Source: Candidatus Cloacimonadota bacterium | GTDB lineage: Bacteria > Hydrothermota > E44-bin80 | Direction of reading: 5' to 3' | Length of the DNA: 10,442 nucleotides | Assembly (NCBI GenBank): GCA_004376305.1 | Contig: SOKD01000164.1 | Span: 1-10,442 of the forward strand | Part shown: positions 7,322 through 10,442 of the stretch, in pieces | How positions within the stretch are numbered: the first letter of the stretch is position 1 | How the letters are laid out: every line of letters begins with the position of its first letter | Translations under genes and position numbers: made by a program | Notes under the pieces: model-generated | The model's database searches: none | What the model was told of the DNA's origin: nothing | The model's input: the letters and a program-made list of their open reading frames with translations, nothing else

Positions 7322-7395
7322 AAGGCGATAACTAGCGAGTACCGAACGAGTTAGGTTAAGCGGTTTTGTGAGCGATAATTCAAACCAAAAAGCCA

Positions 7396-9699
7396 ATGCT
7401 TGTAAAAAAAATTATTATTAACTCATTCCTGACGGTCTTTTCCCTCCTTCTTCTCAGTTGTTTCTTCTTTGATACAAAGAAAGAGAATGGCGTAACACTC
7501 AATGTACTGAGCGAGGCACGAAAATCTGTTGAAGAGCAAGATTTCATAAAGGCATTTGATCTCTACAATCTCCTTCTTTTCTTTGATAAGAATTCAAAAG
7601 AGGCAACTTTTGAACTCATACAGTTATACGAGCAATTCAGGGAATACCCCAAAGCAATTGAGCTCATTCATCAATATAAAAACATCTCACCTAAAAATAC
7701 AGAATTTGATTCCATTCTTGGCGAGTTATATTTCAGAATAGCAGTTTATGAAAATGCACTTCCCTATCTTGGAGACGGCACTATATCCACCATCAAAAAG
7801 GCAGTCTGTCTTGAAAATACAGGAGATTTGATAAAAGCTGAATCACTCTATATCGCCATTATCCCGATGTATCATGAGATCTCTGGTTTTCTGAGTACAC
7901 GAATTGCATACTGTCAAATTGCACGTGGTGTTCCAGAAAGTATCGTTGACCTTTTTGGAAAACTTGGAAAGGTCATTTCGAACAAGAAAGAAAAATACAT
8001 TATTGCCCATGATTTGTTATCATACTTCAAGAAAAACGAGAAATATGATGAGGCGTTACGATTGATTGCACTTATGAAGAGCGATTTTGCCGATAAAGTA
8101 AGTATCCTGGATTTAGAGCGCGGGGATATTTACCTCTCATTGGAAGATGAAGAGAAAGCATTTCAAATCTACCAGAGCATACTCGATAACAGCGGAGCAG
8201 GCGCATACAGAGCGGGTATCCTGCTCTTGAATAACTCAAGGCTCCTGAAAAAGGATTACATGAAATTGGCTCAATTGTGCTATAATACAGGTGATTATCT
8301 TCACGCAAGAAACTTACTTGAAGAAGTAGTTAAACTATCACCCACCAACTATGTTCATTATCTCCTGGGCATGTCCTACTATAAGCTGCGCCAGAACAGA
8401 AAGGTTGTGCAGATATTCAAGAAACTAAAGAACGCGTATCCTGAAAAACGACAGACAATAATCTATTATCTTGGAAGGGCAGAAGAGAAAATTGGTGATT
8501 ACACAAGTGCAAAAAAAAATTACAAAACAGCAAGCAAAAACAAAAAGAGTAAACTCGCTGACAATGCAATCTTTTTAGCTGCTCTCCTTGAAGAGGACGA
8601 TGGCAATTTTGACGTTGCAATCGAGATCTATAAGTTAATGAAGGAGGAATTCCAGAAGGGTGATTACATTTATAAGGCAATGCTTCGGGGAGGGATACTC
8701 AGCTACAGAAAAAACAAATTCAAAGATGCAAGGCAATTCCTTAACAGAGCTCTCGAATTATCAAAAAAAGGTAGAAGTGACCATGTCTCCGGGCTTTACT
8801 GGCTCGGTAGGATCGAAGAGAAAAGGGGTAAGAAGGCAAAACGTGATTCTTTGTGGAATCTCATAAAAACAAAAACCCCTCTTGGATACTTTTCGTTCTA
8901 TCTCGGAGGCGATAGCATTATCATCAAGGATATTGAAATGATGGAGTGGCTTTCCACATGGACCGATACGGTCATTTTGTTGGCAGAGGATGAAAAAATC
9001 CACTGGAGAAGAGGTGAGATTTTTCTCAACATCGGCCTCGTATCAGAAGCGGAGAAATCATTTTCACAAATTAACCAGACAACTGCAGTTGCATACAAGC
9101 TTTCAAAGCTTTTCCGAGAGAAAGGTTTTGATTATCAATCCATCCTTTACTCACTCAAAGTAAAGGGCCGTTCACCTGGCAGTTACTTTTCAAAGGCACC
9201 AAAGGAATTGCTCCAAATCGAATATCCCTTGCTCTACCTGCCAACCATAATTGAAAAATCCCGAAAATATGGCGTCGAGCCAGAAATCATGATCGCTATC
9301 ATCCACCAGGAAAGCGCTTACAATAGAACCGCCGTATCTACTGCAAACGCAATCGGGCTCACACAACTTCTGCCTTCAGTGGCAGAAGAAGTGGCGAACT
9401 TCATTCAAATTGAATACAATGGTATTGATGACCTGAAGAAAAACTCAGATTTAAGCATAGAACTGGGTGTTGCTCATTTCGCTGAACTGCAGAAAAAATT
9501 TAAGCGATACGAATTGAGCCTTGCCGCATACAATGCAGGGGAACGCAAAGCAAAGGAATGGAAAAGAAAGTGGATTGAAGATCTCCCCACCTATTTTGAT
9601 ATGATCACCTACAGTGAAACGCGTGGATATGTAAAGAGAGTACTCGCTAAACGTGAAATATACAAGATCGTGTGGAACCTCAATACCAGTGAGGATTGA
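7396..9699 (+). CDS. Lipoprotein lytic murein transglycosylase (Slt family) with long TPR N-terminal region
   Basis: The enzyme cleaves the MurNAc-GlcNAc bond of peptidoglycan, leaving 1,6-anhydro-MurNAc. Of its 767 residues, the first 22 form a lipoprotein signal peptide: MLVKK, a hydrophobic core, then LLSC with Cys22 as the lipidated residue, so it is probably membrane-anchored facing the periplasm. Residues about 30-560 are helical repeats of TPR type (for example DYTSAKKNYKTA), comparable to the superhelical ring of Slt70 but longer. The catalytic SLT domain starts near 620. It has E639 in HQESAY as the catalytic acid, GLTQLLP from 654 in place of the usual GLMQ form, and AYNAG at 711-715. 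ETRGYVKRV follows near the C-terminus, as in Slt70. There is no good Shine-Dalgarno sequence just before the ATG. The next gene starts 29 bp downstream and is probably co-transcribed. Confidence 0.92.
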   Translation: MLVKKIIINSFLTVFSLLLLSCFFFDTKKENGVTLNVLSEARKSVEEQDFIKAFDLYNLLLFFDKNSKEATFELIQLYEQFREYPKAIELIHQYKNISPKNTEFDSILGELYFRIAVYENALPYLGDGTISTIKKAVCLENTGDLIKAESLYIAIIPMYHEISGFLSTRIAYCQIARGVPESIVDLFGKLGKVISNKKEKYIIAHDLLSYFKKNEKYDEALRLIALMKSDFADKVSILDLERGDIYLSLEDEEKAFQIYQSILDNSGAGAYRAGILLLNNSRLLKKDYMKLAQLCYNTGDYLHARNLLEEVVKLSPTNYVHYLLGMSYYKLRQNRKVVQIFKKLKNAYPEKRQTIIYYLGRAEEKIGDYTSAKKNYKTASKNKKSKLADNAIFLAALLEEDDGNFDVAIEIYKLMKEEFQKGDYIYKAMLRGGILSYRKNKFKDARQFLNRALELSKKGRSDHVSGLYWLGRIEEKRGKKAKRDSLWNLIKTKTPLGYFSFYLGGDSIIIKDIEMMEWLSTWTDTVILLAEDEKIHWRRGEIFLNIGLVSEAEKSFSQINQTTAVAYKLSKLFREKGFDYQSILYSLKVKGRSPGSYFSKAPKELLQIEYPLLYLPTIIEKSRKYGVEPEIMIAIIHQESAYNRTAVSTANAIGLTQLLPSVAEEVANFIQIEYNGIDDLKKNSDLSIELGVAHFAELQKKFKRYELSLAAYNAGERKAKEWKRKWIEDLPTYFDMITYSETRGYVKRVLAKREIYKIVWNLNTSED

Positions 9700-9710
9700 G
9701 CAAAAAGCCC

Positions 9711-9722
9711 GGAAGGAAGAGG
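9711..9722 (+). promoter_or_regulatory. Ribosome binding site for the M24-like gene
   Basis: The purine run GGAAGGAAGAGG contains two Shine-Dalgarno cores; AGAGG at 9718-9722 is 6 nt before the ATG at 9729. It fixes the start codon clearly. Confidence 0.7.
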
Positions 9723-9728
9723 TGAAGA

Positions 9729-10442
9729 ATGAACAAAAGAATTGAAAACATTATAGAATATTTACAGGAAAAGAACATCAGTTGTCTGCTTGTCGATACA
9801 CCTTTTGATGTTCTGTATCTTCTTCATATCAACCAATCATTTAATTACATTGAATTGAATATCATCCTCCTCATTACAAAGAATAAGGTTTTTCTTGTGG
9901 CAAATCCGCTTTCACTTGCCCTCATACAAGAATTTCTCCCCGGGGGAATTGAAACCATAGAGGCAGAAACAACAGCTTATGTTGAAAACCATTCCCGTTA
10001 CCTCAAAGAAATCAGAGAAATCATAAAGAAAGAAAGTCTGAACAGTATCGGCTTAACGAGCGTGCAGTACATAGATGCATCCGAAATGTGCATTCGTGTT
10101 GAAAATCCAATCCCCTACTTTGCCGGAATTAAAACGGAAGAAGAAATCGATCTCGTAAGAAACTCCGCTGCAATACTCAAGAAGGTATATGCAAAGATAA
10201 ATGATATGATATATGACGGATGCGGTGAGATTGAATTACGGAATCTCATTGATATTGAGCTGCATAACCAGGGAATCGAAAAACGCGCCTTTCCCACAAA
10301 AGTTGCTTTTGGAAAAAAAACAGCAACTATTTTCCCCGTGTCCACCATGGAGAAATTGAAGAAAAACGATATCATCTTGATCGATATGGGGGGAATGTAC
10401 AAGGGATAAATTACAGAAATGGCTCGAACGATTTTCCACGGT
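9729..10442 (+). pseudogene. Divergent M24 (aminopeptidase P/prolidase-like) gene with in-frame TAA, partial at the right edge
   Basis: The open frame is 226 codons, ending with a TAA at 10407-10409. Residues 1-130 resemble the creatinase N-terminal domain and the M24 'pita-bread' domain begins near 134 (AGIKTEEEIDLVR). Compared with E. coli aminopeptidase P, D219 fits the first metal Asp (D260). Position 202, which should be the conserved His (H243), is Phe; the spacing of 17 matches exactly. After the stop the same frame continues ITEMARTIFHG to the window edge, which matches the family's GY-x-SD-x-TRT segment. The TAA therefore sits where Tyr is expected, and the second metal Asp (11 residues after the first) is Glu. 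A single-base change from TAT or TAC would create this stop, so it is either a real nonsense mutation or a sequence error. The remaining metal ligands would lie beyond the window. It follows the transglycosylase by 29 bp with a strong ribosome binding site. Confidence 0.75.

Larger units (their letters stand above)
6816..7395. other. Long intergenic region with repeats and a promoter, no gene
   Basis: These 580 bp hold no open frame that looks coding on either strand and no tRNA-like structure. From left to right there is a stretch rich in CACAGAT/ACTGATAA-type words (6827-6849), a featureless part, three REP-like hairpins (7012-7145), an AT-rich inverted repeat (7256-7283) and a candidate promoter (7293-7321) for the transglycosylase. 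No classic hairpin followed by a T-run was found after the operon end at 6815, so how that transcript ends is not visible. Confidence 0.7.

Overview
The window looks like a chromosomal stretch of an AT-rich (about 40% G+C by eye), Gram-negative-type bacterium using the standard code. The evidence is a bacterial valyl-tRNA synthetase, a lipoprotein-anchored murein transglycosylase (which implies peptidoglycan and a lipoprotein pathway), purine-rich Shine-Dalgarno sites before several genes, and GTG starts. The base composition, a large unassigned protein and hairpin repeats between genes would suit an uncultured candidate phylum. That placement is inference, because no 16S or other strong phylum marker is present.

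Layout. (1) Positions 1-770, minus strand: most of a beta-order DNA methyltransferase (DPPY first, FxGxG-type motif last) that runs off the left edge. (2) A divergent intergenic region of 137 bp carries a near-consensus sigma70 promoter (TTGACA, 17 bp, TATTAT) firing rightwards. (3) Positions 908-6815, plus strand: a tight three-gene operon. It encodes an 874-residue protein with a C-terminal class III nucleotidyl cyclase-like domain, valyl-tRNA synthetase (valS), and a 212-residue basic protein of unknown function. The gap between the first two genes is 3 bp and the second and third overlap by 8 bp. (4) Positions 6816-7395: a 580-bp non-coding region with three copies of a GTAG-headed hairpin repeat (REP/BIME type), one of them inverted, then a candidate promoter. 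(5) Positions 7396-9699: a TPR-rich Slt-type lytic transglycosylase with a lipobox. (6) Positions 9729-10442: a divergent M24 (aminopeptidase P-like) gene with an in-frame TAA where the family has a Tyr codon; homology resumes in the same frame after the stop.

The operon couples a probable signalling or regulatory protein to tRNA charging. The cyclase-like domain keeps both metal Asp positions and the adenine-specificity Lys/Asp pair but appears to have lost the transition-state Asn and Arg. The M24 protein has likewise lost a conserved His (now Phe) and one metal Asp (now Glu). Two different enzyme folds in this window are therefore candidates for non-canonical or lost catalysis. The repeat cluster, with compensatory stem changes between copies, is the clearest mobile or structural signal. 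I see no CRISPR array, tRNA, rRNA, integrase or complete insertion sequence.
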